64,000 bases of DNA from Bacteroidota bacterium (GCA_013696965.1 JACCXN010000057.1:124001-188000); one strand, 5' to 3'. Counted from the stretch's first letter, positions 28,467-36,654 are shown. Numbers and translations: made by a program. Notes: generated from the sequence alone by a model not told the origin.

Positions 28467-29105
28467 ATGAAAAAACGATTACTTATTGCCTTACTTATTC
28501 TAATAAATTCATTTGGTTATAGCCAGCAAAATTATAATGACTTTGAATTAAATGGAGTTAAGCATTATGATTTTGGATTTACAACAGGTAATCTTGAATC
28601 TCCATACACTAATTTTGATACATTAGGATTAAACATTAGTAAAAAATGCGCCATGTATGTAAGGAATGATAGTGCTATTTACGATGTAATTCACCAAAAA
28701 TTACTTACTAAATTATCAGATGTATCATCCTATGCAACTAATATTACAACTAAAAAAATAAAAATGAAAGTATATTCAAAAGCTCCAATAGGAACAGCTA
28801 TTGAACTTCAATTGGGCTTGTTTAGTAATGAAGGTTATCCCTCTGGAATACATTGTATTTATACAAGCCAAACTACAGTGAAAAACCAATGGGAGGAACT
28901 AGTCTTTGATTTTTCTGAAATTCCTTTTGGAAGTTTGGCTTCCGCAACTGAAATTGACAGATTAACACTTTTGTTTAATCCTAATCCACAAATCATCAAA
29001 GGCGATACCTTTTATTTTGATGATTTATCTGGTCCTGAATTATTTGATGTTGGGATTTCTGAAAGTGTTTCTGATATTCAGAATACATTCTTAGAACAAA
29101 ATTAG
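28467..29105 (+). CDS. Secreted jelly-roll protein, tandem family copy 4 (sorting domain cut off)
   Basis: 212 residues, signal peptide ending SFGYSQQN. Core: FDTLGLNISKKCAMYVRN, KIKMKVYSKAPIGTAIELQ, YPSGIHCIYTSQT, KNQWEELVFDFSEIPFGS, and TFYFDDLSGPELF. It then runs on as SDIQNTFLEQN and stops at TAG 29103. FLEQN is the usual beginning of a type A T9SS C-terminal domain, and that domain is readable beyond the stop (see the next feature). The present product would have a normal jelly roll but no T9SS signal. Most diverged of the four. Confidence 0.85.
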   Translation: MKKRLLIALLILINSFGYSQQNYNDFELNGVKHYDFGFTTGNLESPYTNFDTLGLNISKKCAMYVRNDSAIYDVIHQKLLTKLSDVSSYATNITTKKIKMKVYSKAPIGTAIELQLGLFSNEGYPSGIHCIYTSQTTVKNQWEELVFDFSEIPFGSLASATEIDRLTLLFNPNPQIIKGDTFYFDDLSGPELFDVGISESVSDIQNTFLEQN

Positions 29106-29356
29106 CCTAACCCGGCTAGTTATTATACCTCCATTTCCTTCTCATTAAAGGAGTATTCGAATATTCAACTTTATTTATTGGATTTGAATGGAAGAAAAAT
29201 ATTCACCCTTGCTAATGGAAACTATGCAAAGGGAAAACATGAAGTGAGAGCAAATTTAATTGAACTTCCAACTGATTATATATTTATCAGTTACAAACAG
29301 ATGAGCTTGTTTTTAACAAAAGAATAGTGGTATTTAAAAACGATTTTAAGGAATAA
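29106..29356 (+). pseudogene. Detached T9SS C-terminal sorting domain, nonsense plus frameshift
   Basis: In frame with copy 4 but after its TAG, the DNA reads PNPASYYTSISFSLKEYSN, then LYLLDLNGRKIFTL, then GKHEVRANLIELPT. A one-base loss near 29272-29276 then shifts the frame, and it continues LYIYQLQTDELVFNKRI with VVFKNDFKE and a TAA at 29354. This is a type A T9SS sorting domain (consensus FxxxQNYPNPF, LxDxxGRxV, GxYxYxLxxxGxxxxxKxxxxK). The TAG sits where Tyr of QNYPNP would be. So copy 4 once ended at 29356. The 224 nt from here to 29580 show no gene that I would support. Confidence 0.88.
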
Positions 29357-29580
29357 AAGGGATAAAAAAATAGTTTTAAATTAGTTTAACTTAAAGAAAT
29401 GGCCCTTGCTATTAATACAATCGTTATTTCTATTAAAAAAAAACAAAATATGGAGGTTAATATTCATCCACTAAGGCAAATTATATTGGAGGGTAAAAGT
29501 TCAATCAAAATATGCCATTTGGTTAATATTAATGATTATTATTCATCCAATAAGCTTATATTAAATAAGAGGATAAATCT

Positions 29581-30849
29581 TTAATCACAAAATGACATTT
29601 GGTTATTATTAACTACAGCAAAGGGTTTTCCTGTAAATTGAGAACCAACAAACGGAGTGTTTTTCGATTTTGATTTTATATGCTTTTTTTCAAACACCCA
29701 TTTCTGATTGGGATTAAAAAGGGTTATATTGGCTATTTCACCAACTTTAATGGATGGTACTTTCAAATTTAAAATAGTACGTGGATTAACAGCTATTTTT
29801 TCGATTATTTTTTCAATGGAAAGTTTACCATCAAGAGCAGTGTTTGCTGCACCAAAAGCACTTTCCAAAGCAATAATGCCAAAGGCTGCATGGTCAAATT
29901 CCCGTTTCTTCATTTCTTCATCCTCAGGACTATGATCAGAACAAATAACATCTATAGTACCATCAATTAGGCCTTCAATTAAGGCTTTTATATCATTTGC
30001 AGTTCTTAAAGGAGGTTTTATTTTATAATTGGTGTCAAAGCTTGTTAGGTTATTCTCATCAAGAATAAGGTGACTTGCAGATACTTCAGCAGTTACATTT
30101 AAACCACTTTTTTTTGACTTTCTTATTAATTCTACTGAATTGGCAGTGGAAACAGTAGCAAAATGAATTCTTGATTCTGCGTACTGGGTAAGGAATATAT
30201 CCCTTTGTATCATAAGTTCTTCTGCCAGCCCTGGTATTCCTTTTAATCCTGTTGAAGTACTTACTATACCTTCATTTATTTTACCATCAAGTGAAATGTT
30301 TTTATCATCTGGAAAACTTATTATGAGGCCATTAAATGATTTTACATAAAGCAGCGCTCTTTGTAATAATCCTGGATCCGAAAGTGGTTTTTTATCATCA
30401 GAAAATGCAATTGCACCGGATAAATGCATATCATACATCTCAGATAGATCTTTACCCTCATGCCTGTGTGATACTGTCCCTACTGGATAAACATCAACAA
30501 GAAAACCCTTTGTTTTGTTAAGAATGTATTCAACTTCAGATTTTGAATGGATAGGGGGTAAGGTGGAAGGCATACAGGCTACAGCTGTAAATCCTCCTGC
30601 TATTGCAGCATCCATTCCTGTAAAAAGATCTTCCTTGTATTCAAACCCAGGGTCCCTGAAATTTACTCTCATATCAAACCAGCCTGGAGATATATGTAAA
30701 TTTTCTGATTCTAATAAGGTGGCATTTTCAGCTTTAATTGCTGTTCCAATTTCTTTGATTATACCATTTACAATCCAAATATCTTTTGTTTTGCCATTGT
30801 CTGCTGAACCCGTGTCGATTATTCTGGCTGAACGAATGAGGATGTTCAT
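29581..30849 (-). CDS. pyrC: Dihydroorotase-like protein with degenerate metal site
   Basis: 422 residues from the chosen ATG (MNILIRSARIID); a longer in-frame start overlaps the upstream gene and adds no homology. The fold and landmarks are those of class I dihydroorotase: FRDPGFEYKED, AGGFTAVACMPSTLPPI, and ICSDHSPEDEE near the end. However, the metal-binding HxH is replaced by Arg61-x-Asn63 (FDMRVNFRDPG). The HCED motif reads SFPDD, and the HIQHVS histidine is a Thr in HFATVST; the two aspartate ligands remain. Such inactive forms (PyrC-prime) are known to pair with aspartate transcarbamoylase, so the enzyme role is doubtful. It lies 14 nt behind the BatA-like gene. Confidence 0.85.
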   Translation of the reverse strand: MNILIRSARIIDTGSADNGKTKDIWIVNGIIKEIGTAIKAENATLLESENLHISPGWFDMRVNFRDPGFEYKEDLFTGMDAAIAGGFTAVACMPSTLPPIHSKSEVEYILNKTKGFLVDVYPVGTVSHRHEGKDLSEMYDMHLSGAIAFSDDKKPLSDPGLLQRALLYVKSFNGLIISFPDDKNISLDGKINEGIVSTSTGLKGIPGLAEELMIQRDIFLTQYAESRIHFATVSTANSVELIRKSKKSGLNVTAEVSASHLILDENNLTSFDTNYKIKPPLRTANDIKALIEGLIDGTIDVICSDHSPEDEEMKKREFDHAAFGIIALESAFGAANTALDGKLSIEKIIEKIAVNPRTILNLKVPSIKVGEIANITLFNPNQKWVFEKKHIKSKSKNTPFVGSQFTGKPFAVVNNNQMSFCD

Positions 30850-30863
30850 TGGCTTTTTTTGAT

Positions 30864-32906
30864 TTATTTTTTTAGGAACCTCAGTAAAATGATCTCTGTA
30901 AATAAAAATAACAGGGCGAATATAATACAAAGTTTCCACAGTCTTTTACCTAAATTCAAATCTTCTAGAGCTGTTGTTAAATTTTTATTTTCTGAATCTA
31001 AAATCAAGAAATTTAAAAAACCCATATTTTCAACCAACATTGTGAGCTCTGGTAAAGAATAATAACTTAAATCTGATTCTTTCCTGCTGTAATTAAAGGA
31101 AATACTTCCTGCATTCTGGTTTCCTGATTTCAAACTGTAATTGCCTGCCATTTTTAGTTGATCATGTAAAATCAACTGATGTTTCCCATCAATAATTTTG
31201 TTTTCTGGAATTATGTCAAAACCATTTTCTTCTGAAATCAACCGGAAAATTTCATCAGCCTGAAGGTTTTGCTTGGATTCAATAATCTCATCCCTGGCAA
31301 TGGTAAAGAATAAAGGATGAAAAGGTTCGCTATGCATTGCTATGTTGTACATGGCAGGAACAAAAAGAGCATGTTTATGAAAGTTTCCATTTTCATTTCT
31401 TAAAGCAACTGCACTTAAATACACAAATCCCTTTCCTGATGCATATTTTGATAGCAACATGTTTCCGTTTTGAAGCCTAATTAATTCTTCTTCATTACTA
31501 TGTGTTGATTTTGATATTGCGAAATGAGAGGAAACAAAGGGTAAATCCATGTTTTCAGGAATTTTCTCAAATACATTTTTAAATAGTACATGTTCAAGGT
31601 TTATTCTACTTGCTTTAGTATAATTAGTATCTAAAGCTGTGTAGTAATTGCTTTTTAATGAAGATAAAAAAATCTTAAATGATTCAATATCCATGTCAGG
31701 AGCGGGGATTAAAAAAATGTTTCCTCCGTTATGAACATATTTTTTTAGTTCCTGAGCAAGTCCTGAGCTTACTGTTTTTAATTGGTTTAAAATGATTAAC
31801 TTATTCTTCACCAACAAGGAATAATCCATATTCTTATCTGAAACATTAGTGAATACAAAAAAATCATCTTTGCCAAATAAAGAATTAAGATAGGGACTTT
31901 CTTTATCGCTGTTTATGGCCAAAACAGGCAAATGTTTGGCAACGTTAAAAGAAAAATAAAAATCATCATCATAAGAAATCGGGTAATCCGTAATTTTTAC
32001 CATCCCTTTGTTTTCCCCGATCTCATTTATTGTAAACACCATTACATGTTCCTGAGTAGAATTAGCTTCAATATTTATACTTGCAGGGGCTTTCTGTTGT
32101 CCGTTGATAAATAATTTAAGGGGAACATCCTCAAAAGGTATGTTTGATGCATTTTTTACTCGTATTACTAACTCTTCACTTTGCCCTAGAAGTCGGGTAG
32201 GGGATTTAAACCAAAGCGAGTCAATATATAAATTGTTGTTTTGTTCAGATTTTACCGGAACAAGTTTAAATTCAATTAAAGTGTCATTCTTGAAGCTTTC
32301 AAAATCAACTATAGAACGTTGAAAATCAGATATAAGAAAAGCATATTTATTGATCTGATCCTGGTTCAAAAGTAAATCCTTTTGGCGTGAAATTATTTCT
32401 GAAATATTTTTTACAGCTGGACTAATATTAACCTCATCAAGTTGTTCCAGGAATTCTTCTTTATTTACAATGCGTTGATGCCTGGCTTCAAAATCATTTG
32501 TTAAAAGCTGAAATCGGTCGGTGGGTTTGTAAGCTCCTGCAATTTCCTTTGCCTTTTTTCTGGCCTCTTCAAACAAATTCCCAGATTCACCCATTGATTG
32601 CATACTAAATGAATTATCCAAAAATATGCTAATTACTTTATCACCTGTAACCGCTTTTTTATTCTCTGAAGGAATATAGGGCTGGGCAAAAGCAAAGACA
32701 AGAAAAGAAATTGCTAGGATCCTGCAAAATAATACAAGTAAGTGTTTTAATTGTGATTTGGATTGTGTTTCTTGTTTAACTTCCTTTAGGAACCTAACAT
32801 TGGTGAAATAGATTTTTTTGAATTTCCTGAAATTAAATAAATGTATAATTACAGGAAGTGCAATTGTTATTAAAGCGAATAAAAATAGTGGAAAAAGGAA
32901 TTTCAT
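30864..32906 (-). CDS. BatA-type membrane protein with vWA-like domain
   Basis: 680 residues. The N-terminus matches the BatA/aerotolerance N-terminal domain (MKFLFPLFLFALITIALPV, HLFNFRKFKKIYFTNVRFL), with two membrane helices (about 3-24 and 58-78). A vWA-like domain follows with a recognisable MIDAS start DNSFSMQS. The long extracytoplasmic middle has a type-1-glutamine-amidotransferase-like fold typical of the family (GGNIFLIPAPD). A final helix (LCIIFALLFLFTEIILL) returns to the membrane. Role inferred: envelope protein of unknown partner; no batB-E or moxR gene is adjacent. A TATCTTTG box lies 30 nt upstream, and pyrC follows in the same direction. Confidence 0.87.
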   Translation of the reverse strand: MKFLFPLFLFALITIALPVIIHLFNFRKFKKIYFTNVRFLKEVKQETQSKSQLKHLLVLFCRILAISFLVFAFAQPYIPSENKKAVTGDKVISIFLDNSFSMQSMGESGNLFEEARKKAKEIAGAYKPTDRFQLLTNDFEARHQRIVNKEEFLEQLDEVNISPAVKNISEIISRQKDLLLNQDQINKYAFLISDFQRSIVDFESFKNDTLIEFKLVPVKSEQNNNLYIDSLWFKSPTRLLGQSEELVIRVKNASNIPFEDVPLKLFINGQQKAPASINIEANSTQEHVMVFTINEIGENKGMVKITDYPISYDDDFYFSFNVAKHLPVLAINSDKESPYLNSLFGKDDFFVFTNVSDKNMDYSLLVKNKLIILNQLKTVSSGLAQELKKYVHNGGNIFLIPAPDMDIESFKIFLSSLKSNYYTALDTNYTKASRINLEHVLFKNVFEKIPENMDLPFVSSHFAISKSTHSNEEELIRLQNGNMLLSKYASGKGFVYLSAVALRNENGNFHKHALFVPAMYNIAMHSEPFHPLFFTIARDEIIESKQNLQADEIFRLISEENGFDIIPENKIIDGKHQLILHDQLKMAGNYSLKSGNQNAGSISFNYSRKESDLSYYSLPELTMLVENMGFLNFLILDSENKNLTTALEDLNLGKRLWKLCIIFALLFLFTEIILLRFLKK

Positions 32907-32936
32907 TTATTTTCTAGAAATCTGTTTTTATTCTTG

Positions 32937-32944
32937 CAAAGATA
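32937..32944 (-). promoter_or_regulatory. Predicted promoter box of the BatA-like gene (TATCTTTG)
   Basis: Reverse-strand TATCTTTG 30 nt before the ATG; fits TAnnTTTG. No clear -33 element. Confidence 0.45.
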
Positions 32945-33069
32945 ATTGTTTAATCAGAATGTAAATCTATAACAGCAGCATGTTTTAAAACATAGACTAT
33001 AATTGATTTTTCAGAAGTAATCCTTTAATTATTTTATTCTTTATAACTCACAACTAAAAAAAATAGTAT

Positions 33070-33843
33070 CTAAAAATTTTCAAAAACACCCAGTCCGAAA
33101 AGTGCAAAATCGTATTTTACAGGATCAATAGGATCGAAAAGCAGGAGTGATTCAGTTAATTGTTCTGCTGCTTTCCAATCATTTTGAGACCGTGTGAGTA
33201 ATCCTAGTTTTCGAGAAACATTGCCTGTATGAACATCAAGAGGGCAAATAAGCTGGGAGGGTTGTATGGATTTCCAAATTCCAAAATCAACCCTATCTTT
33301 TCTTACCATCCAACGCAAAAACATATTGATTCTTTTTGCAGCGGATCCTGCCAGGGGATTAGAAAAATGTTTTAAAGAACGGTGAGGGAAATCTATTTCA
33401 AAAAAACATTTCCGAGCATTTACAATGCTTGTGGCTACATTTTTATCGGTTTCTTTTATCGAAAAAATTGTTTCCAATCCTCCTTTATGTTTATAAATAT
33501 GTTGGAGTGAGCGAACAAAAAAGATACAATCAGTCCCGTTAAAGGTACGATGCACGAAATTTTTGAGCTGTCGGCAAGATTTGTTCTCTTCATTGAAATC
33601 CATAATGAACTCATAGGGTGAATTGCCCATGTATTCCATTAATTTACGTGCATTATTAATTATTGTTTTTCTTTGTCCCCATGCTATAATGGAGGATAGA
33701 AATGAGGCTATTTCAATATCTTCTTTTAAAGAAAATGCGTAAGGGATGCTAATTGGATCCGATTCTATAAAAAAAGAGCGGTTGTATTGTAAATACTTTT
33801 CCTCCAAAAAACCTTTTAGGTCGATAACCTGCGTATATTTCAC
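33070..33843 (-). CDS. TIGR02757 / DUF2400 family protein
   Basis: 257 residues. Signatures from this family: DIEIASFLSSIIAWGQRK near the start, HRTFNGTDCIFFVRSLQ, HFSNPLAGSAAKRINMFLRW with MVRKDRVDFGIW, and PLDVHTGNVSRKLGLL. The helical fold with LDVH recalls helix-hairpin-helix DNA glycosylases, so a DNA-related role is plausible but not established. Its ATG overlaps the stop of the DUF5011 lipoprotein by 4 nt (translational coupling). Confidence 0.9.
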   Translation of the reverse strand: MKYTQVIDLKGFLEEKYLQYNRSFFIESDPISIPYAFSLKEDIEIASFLSSIIAWGQRKTIINNARKLMEYMGNSPYEFIMDFNEENKSCRQLKNFVHRTFNGTDCIFFVRSLQHIYKHKGGLETIFSIKETDKNVATSIVNARKCFFEIDFPHRSLKHFSNPLAGSAAKRINMFLRWMVRKDRVDFGIWKSIQPSQLICPLDVHTGNVSRKLGLLTRSQNDWKAAEQLTESLLLFDPIDPVKYDFALFGLGVFENF

Positions 33844-34490
33844 TGTAATTCTCTGGTAAGAATTGTTGTGCAGCTATCTTTGAAAATATTGTACTGTTTA
33901 ATAATATCCAATGTAACTAGGGTTCCCGAAATGTTTATTTTCCCTGTTCCGGAATAAATAGTATCAAAAATGGCTTGTTGGGGAATTGTTAACAACTGGC
34001 CAGTATTGCTTATTATTATTGCTTTTATTTTTTTTTCCTGGGGCAAATTGTTGTATCCCTTTAGGTAAATGGAGTTGGTATTAAAGTCCTCTTTCTCGAT
34101 AGAAATAAAATAATTTTCATTGTTCATTGATGTTTCACTACAAGTTTCAGAAGCCTCATAAATAGAGCTAAGAGATATGTTGTTATGTGAAACAAAACAA
34201 ATTCTTGTCATTTCTTTTGCATGGTTTCCTGAGGCATCAGTTACATTATATCTAACATAATATATACCCGAAACATTAGGATCAGGCAAACCTGTACTTT
34301 TAACAAGATAGGTAATATCACCGTCTTTTTTATCGGTTGCCCTAAAACCAGGTTCCATATATTTATTTCCTATAACCATAGTAAAATTAGAATCACCATA
34401 CAAGGTGATAACTGGTGGGGTTTGATCCTCCTTAAAGCAGGAGGTTAATAAAATTCCGGTAAAGAAAAATAAAAGGAGGTTCTTAAGCAA
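33840..34490 (-). CDS. Lipoprotein with DUF5011 (Ig-like) domain
   Basis: 216 residues. Lipoprotein signal with lipobox LLTSCFKE. One DUF5011/HYR-like domain follows: PPVITLYGDSNFTMVIGNKY, then EPGFRATDKKDGDITYLV and YYVRYNVTDASGNHAKEMTR. This beta-sandwich is common in Bacteroidota surface lipoproteins. The C-terminal 90 residues are beta-rich and unassigned. First gene of a two-gene operon with the TIGR02757 gene. Confidence 0.86.
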   Translation of the reverse strand: MLKNLLLFFFTGILLTSCFKEDQTPPVITLYGDSNFTMVIGNKYMEPGFRATDKKDGDITYLVKSTGLPDPNVSGIYYVRYNVTDASGNHAKEMTRICFVSHNNISLSSIYEASETCSETSMNNENYFISIEKEDFNTNSIYLKGYNNLPQEKKIKAIIISNTGQLLTIPQQAIFDTIYSGTGKINISGTLVTLDIIKQYNIFKDSCTTILTRELQ

Positions 34491-34704
34491 TGGATTAACA
34501 GATTAAATTGTATTTGAAGTATGTATAAACGCTAAATTTAGCTTTTCTAAATAGAATTTAACTGTAAAAATAAAAAATATTTTTTTTCTAAATTGAAATG
34601 CCTTTATATTTGGTTTATTTTCCAAAATTGACTCTAAAACTATACTATTTTTATTTTTAGAAAAAATATCTAATAAATTTACAATAAGTAAATTAAAATA
34701 TAGT

Positions 34705-34712
34705 TAGATTTG
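34705..34712 (+). promoter_or_regulatory. Predicted promoter box of the 34752 lipoprotein (TAGATTTG)
   Basis: TAGATTTG spans the in-frame ATG at 34710, which therefore cannot be the true start; the next ATG at 34752 lies 40 nt downstream. Confidence 0.5.
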
Positions 34713-34751
34713 CACAACAATCAATTAAAACCATTTAAAACTAAACTGATT

Positions 34752-35159
34752 ATGAAAAAATTATTAATAATGGCAGTAGTTGCAGGCGCTGTTTCATTAA
34801 CTTCATGCGGACCAAGCGCAGAAGAGAAAGCTGCAAGAGAAAAAGAAATTCAGGATTCAATTGCAAGTGTTGAACAGTTAAGAATGGATTCAATTGCATT
34901 GGAAGAAGAAATGGCAAGAGTTGCTGCAGAACTTGAATTAGCTAGACTAGATTCAATTGCTGCTGCTGAAGCTGCTGCTTCTACAAAAACAAGTTCTAAG
35001 ACTAAAACTACTACCAAAACAACCACAACAACTACGGTAGAACCTAAAAAAGATCCTGAAAAAGATAGAGCTGGATCAGGCAAAACTGCTACAGATGCTC
35101 AAAAAGACAGAGCAGGTAGTACAGGAAACCCTGTTGAAGATCAAAAAAAGAGAAATTAG
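34752..35159 (+). CDS. Small coiled-coil lipoprotein
   Basis: 135 residues from the chosen ATG (MKKLLIMAVV); the earlier ATG at 34710 lies inside the promoter box. Lipobox SLTSCGPS. The mature part is a highly charged helix (EEKAAREKEIQDSIASVEQL, then DSIALEEEMARVAAELELAR) with DSIA recurring three times, then Ala-rich and Thr/Lys-rich low-complexity segments (TKTTTKTTTTTTV), then two KDRAGS repeats. Such proteins are probably anchored rods or spacers; no enzymatic part. It is followed by a strong terminator. Confidence 0.82.
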   Translation: MKKLLIMAVVAGAVSLTSCGPSAEEKAAREKEIQDSIASVEQLRMDSIALEEEMARVAAELELARLDSIAAAEAAASTKTSSKTKTTTKTTTTTTVEPKKDPEKDRAGSGKTATDAQKDRAGSTGNPVEDQKKRN

Positions 35160-35181
35160 TTTCACGATCAGCTTACAAAAG

Positions 35182-35217
35182 AAAAGCCGTTTCATTTATT
35201 TGAAACGGCTTTTTTTT
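35182..35217. terminator. Rho-independent terminator after the coiled-coil lipoprotein
   Basis: Stem AAAAGCCGTTTCA paired with TGAAACGGCTTTT, then a T run, beginning 23 nt after the stop. Confidence 0.92.
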
Positions 35218-35742
35218 GACCGAATAATTTTAGGCTTAAAAGAATTCTTTCCTTTTGGATTTTCCATTTAGATTAAACTTATTTCTAAATTAAAGTTGAT
35301 ATGATTTTTGATTAGCTATTAAACAGCTTTCATACCAATACATCTGGGTTCTACATATATCTCTCCAGTTTATACCTTTGATAATTACCTAAATAGTTTA
35401 GGTGCGTATCTTCTGATTGATCTATGAATCTAATAATCGTCATTTCTGATACAGATTGTGTTTTTTAATTTGTTTATTCCTTAAACAGCTTTTACAATTG
35501 CATCCCACTTAGGTATTCAATACTGCAATCTCCATGAATAATTTTAGTAATTAATAAATGGAAGAGTTATAATGGTGGAACTTTTCAAAAGCCTATTAAA
35601 AACACCTTAGGCTTTTGTATAAATTGAGGCAATGATTAATGTTATAGATACAGCAAATAATTGGGTATACTTAAATGGGAAACAACAAATCACAAATTTA
35701 TCCTTTTTTGGAATTATTAATTCTTTGAATAGTACTAAATAA
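35218..35742 (+). other. Possible decayed coding or RNA region
   Basis: About 520 nt without an intact gene. On the plus strand from about 35545 the translation reads IILVINKWKSYNGGTFQKP, then KNTLGFCIN and a stop. An ATG at 35632 opens a 36-codon frame, MINVIDTANNWVYLNGKQQ, ending LSFFGIINSLNSTK at 35742, flush with a terminator. The two pieces are in different frames. A 10-bp hairpin (CAAAAGCCTA/TAGGCTTTTG, 35586-35617) lies between. It may be a relic gene, a tiny gene or an RNA; I cannot decide. Confidence 0.3.
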
Positions 35743-35774
35743 AAAAGCTTTACAATAACCTGTAAAGCTTTTTT
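35741..35774. terminator. Rho-independent terminator
   Basis: 14-bp stem, A6-GCTTTACA (35741-35754) with TGTAAAGC-T6 (35761-35774), loop ATAACC. It ends whatever is transcribed from the left, and may act on both strands. Confidence 0.85.
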
Positions 35775-35795
35775 ATTAATAATTTTTTAGGGAAT

Positions 35796-35833
35796 AAAAA
35801 AAGCTGCCTCATCAATGAGACAGCTTTTTTTTA
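35796..35833. terminator. Rho-independent terminator of the EGF-like lipoprotein
   Basis: AGCTG(C)CTCAT/ATGAG(A)CAGCT stem with A and T tracts on the sides. On the reverse strand it follows the stop at 35849 by 15 nt. Confidence 0.88.
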
Positions 35834-35848
35834 TTAAAAGATTAAATA

Positions 35849-36334
35849 TTACTTAACCATAGTAACATTTGCACAAGTTTCACTTGTGTTATCAGTATAT
35901 GTTACAGTGTAAGTTAAAGTAATTGCATTATTAGAATAAGAACCTGTTACTGTGAATTTTCTTCCAGAAGCATCAACATAATTAGTAGCTGAAACAGAAG
36001 CACCAGAAACAGTTGCTTTTACAACTGCAGGAGTTCCAAAATTACCTAGGTTAGAAAAAGTAATTTCTGTTGGAAGGCTACCAGCAGTAATAGTTTGTGA
36101 ATAACCAAGAGCTGTACAAGGATCAGTAACATTGTATGATCCAACAAACTTAGCGTTCATAGCTTTTTCACAAGCATCACCTTCGTAACCAGCAGTACAA
36201 TCACATACACCCTCAACACAAGTTCCGTTAGCACCACATTCAACATTTTTACACTCATCCTTACAAGAAGTTGCTGTAACCATTAAGCCGAAAGCAAGTA
36301 CCATTACGGTAAAAAGATTTTTAAATTGTTTCAT
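35849..36334 (-). CDS. Lipoprotein with EGF-like domain
   Basis: 161 residues. Signal peptide with lipobox TATSCKDE. An EGF-like module follows at once: CKNVECGANGTCVEGVCDC then GYEGDACE, six cysteines in the classic spacing. The remaining 100 residues form a beta-rich domain (SYNVTDPC, then a second Cys near the end, TSETCANVTMVK). The two late cysteines may form a disulphide. Exposed surface lipoprotein by inference; function unknown. Leader TACTTTTG box 45 nt upstream; terminator just downstream. Confidence 0.85.
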   Translation of the reverse strand: MKQFKNLFTVMVLAFGLMVTATSCKDECKNVECGANGTCVEGVCDCTAGYEGDACEKAMNAKFVGSYNVTDPCTALGYSQTITAGSLPTEITFSNLGNFGTPAVVKATVSGASVSATNYVDASGRKFTVTGSYSNNAITLTYTVTYTDNTSETCANVTMVK

Positions 36335-36378
36335 AAGTTTTTAGTTTTAGTTTTAGTTTTGTTTTAAAGTTTATGGGA

Positions 36379-36386
36379 CAAAAGTA
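36379..36386 (-). promoter_or_regulatory. Predicted promoter box of the EGF-like lipoprotein (TACTTTTG)
   Basis: Reverse-strand TACTTTTG 45 nt before the ATG; the leader between them contains AGTTTT repeats (about 36339-36357). Confidence 0.5.
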
Positions 36387-36462
36387 TAAAAAATATTGAA
36401 TAGAATACTATTTTTTAATATTTATATTATATTCTATAGGAGCAAACCTTTGTTTATGATTG

Positions 36463-36588
36463 TCAGTCTTTATTTATTTTACAATTCGAACATCCTTTTG
36501 ATTTCTTAAATTGATGTTGAAATTTTTTGAAAAGAAAAAACAAAGCAGTTGAAAAAATTAATATTACAAGAATATATTGATAGTTCAT
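36463..36588 (-). CDS. Small FeoB-associated-like Cys-rich membrane protein, 41 residues
   Basis: ATG at 36588, stop at 36463. Sequence: MNYQYILVILIFSTALFFLF, then a basic stretch KKFQHQFKKSKG, then CSNCKINKD. One N-terminal membrane helix, a Lys-rich juxtamembrane segment and a C-x-x-C at the end match the small FeoB-associated Cys-rich proteins. No feoA or feoB is within this window. A TACTTTTG promoter box lies 20 nt before the start. It is below the usual length cut-off for gene calling. The call rests on pattern, not a search. Confidence 0.65.
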   Translation of the reverse strand: MNYQYILVILIFSTALFFLFKKFQHQFKKSKGCSNCKINKD

Positions 36589-36607
36589 GAATTTAAATAA
36601 TTTTATA

Positions 36608-36615
36608 CAAAAGTA
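36608..36615 (-). promoter_or_regulatory. Predicted promoter box of the 41-residue gene (TACTTTTG)
   Basis: Reverse-strand TACTTTTG 19 nt before the ATG at 36588, back to back with the E1 box at 36629. Confidence 0.5.
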
Positions 36616-36628
36616 CCTGTTTTTTTAA

Positions 36629-36636
36629 TATTTTTG
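36629..36636 (+). promoter_or_regulatory. Predicted promoter box of the E1 fusion gene (TATTTTTG)
   Basis: TATTTTTG 18 nt before the ATG at 36655. Confidence 0.45.
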
Positions 36637-36654
36637 AAGCTTAAATTTAAATAA

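Noticed and set aside
29399-29584. A 61-codon plus-strand frame starting MALAINTIVIS
   Set aside because: Low-complexity AT-rich composition, no promoter or family resemblance, and its end overlaps the pyrC stop. Treated as chance.
30850-30939. Longer pyrC start at 30939
   Set aside because: It overlaps the end of the BatA-like gene and adds residues unlike any dihydroorotase.
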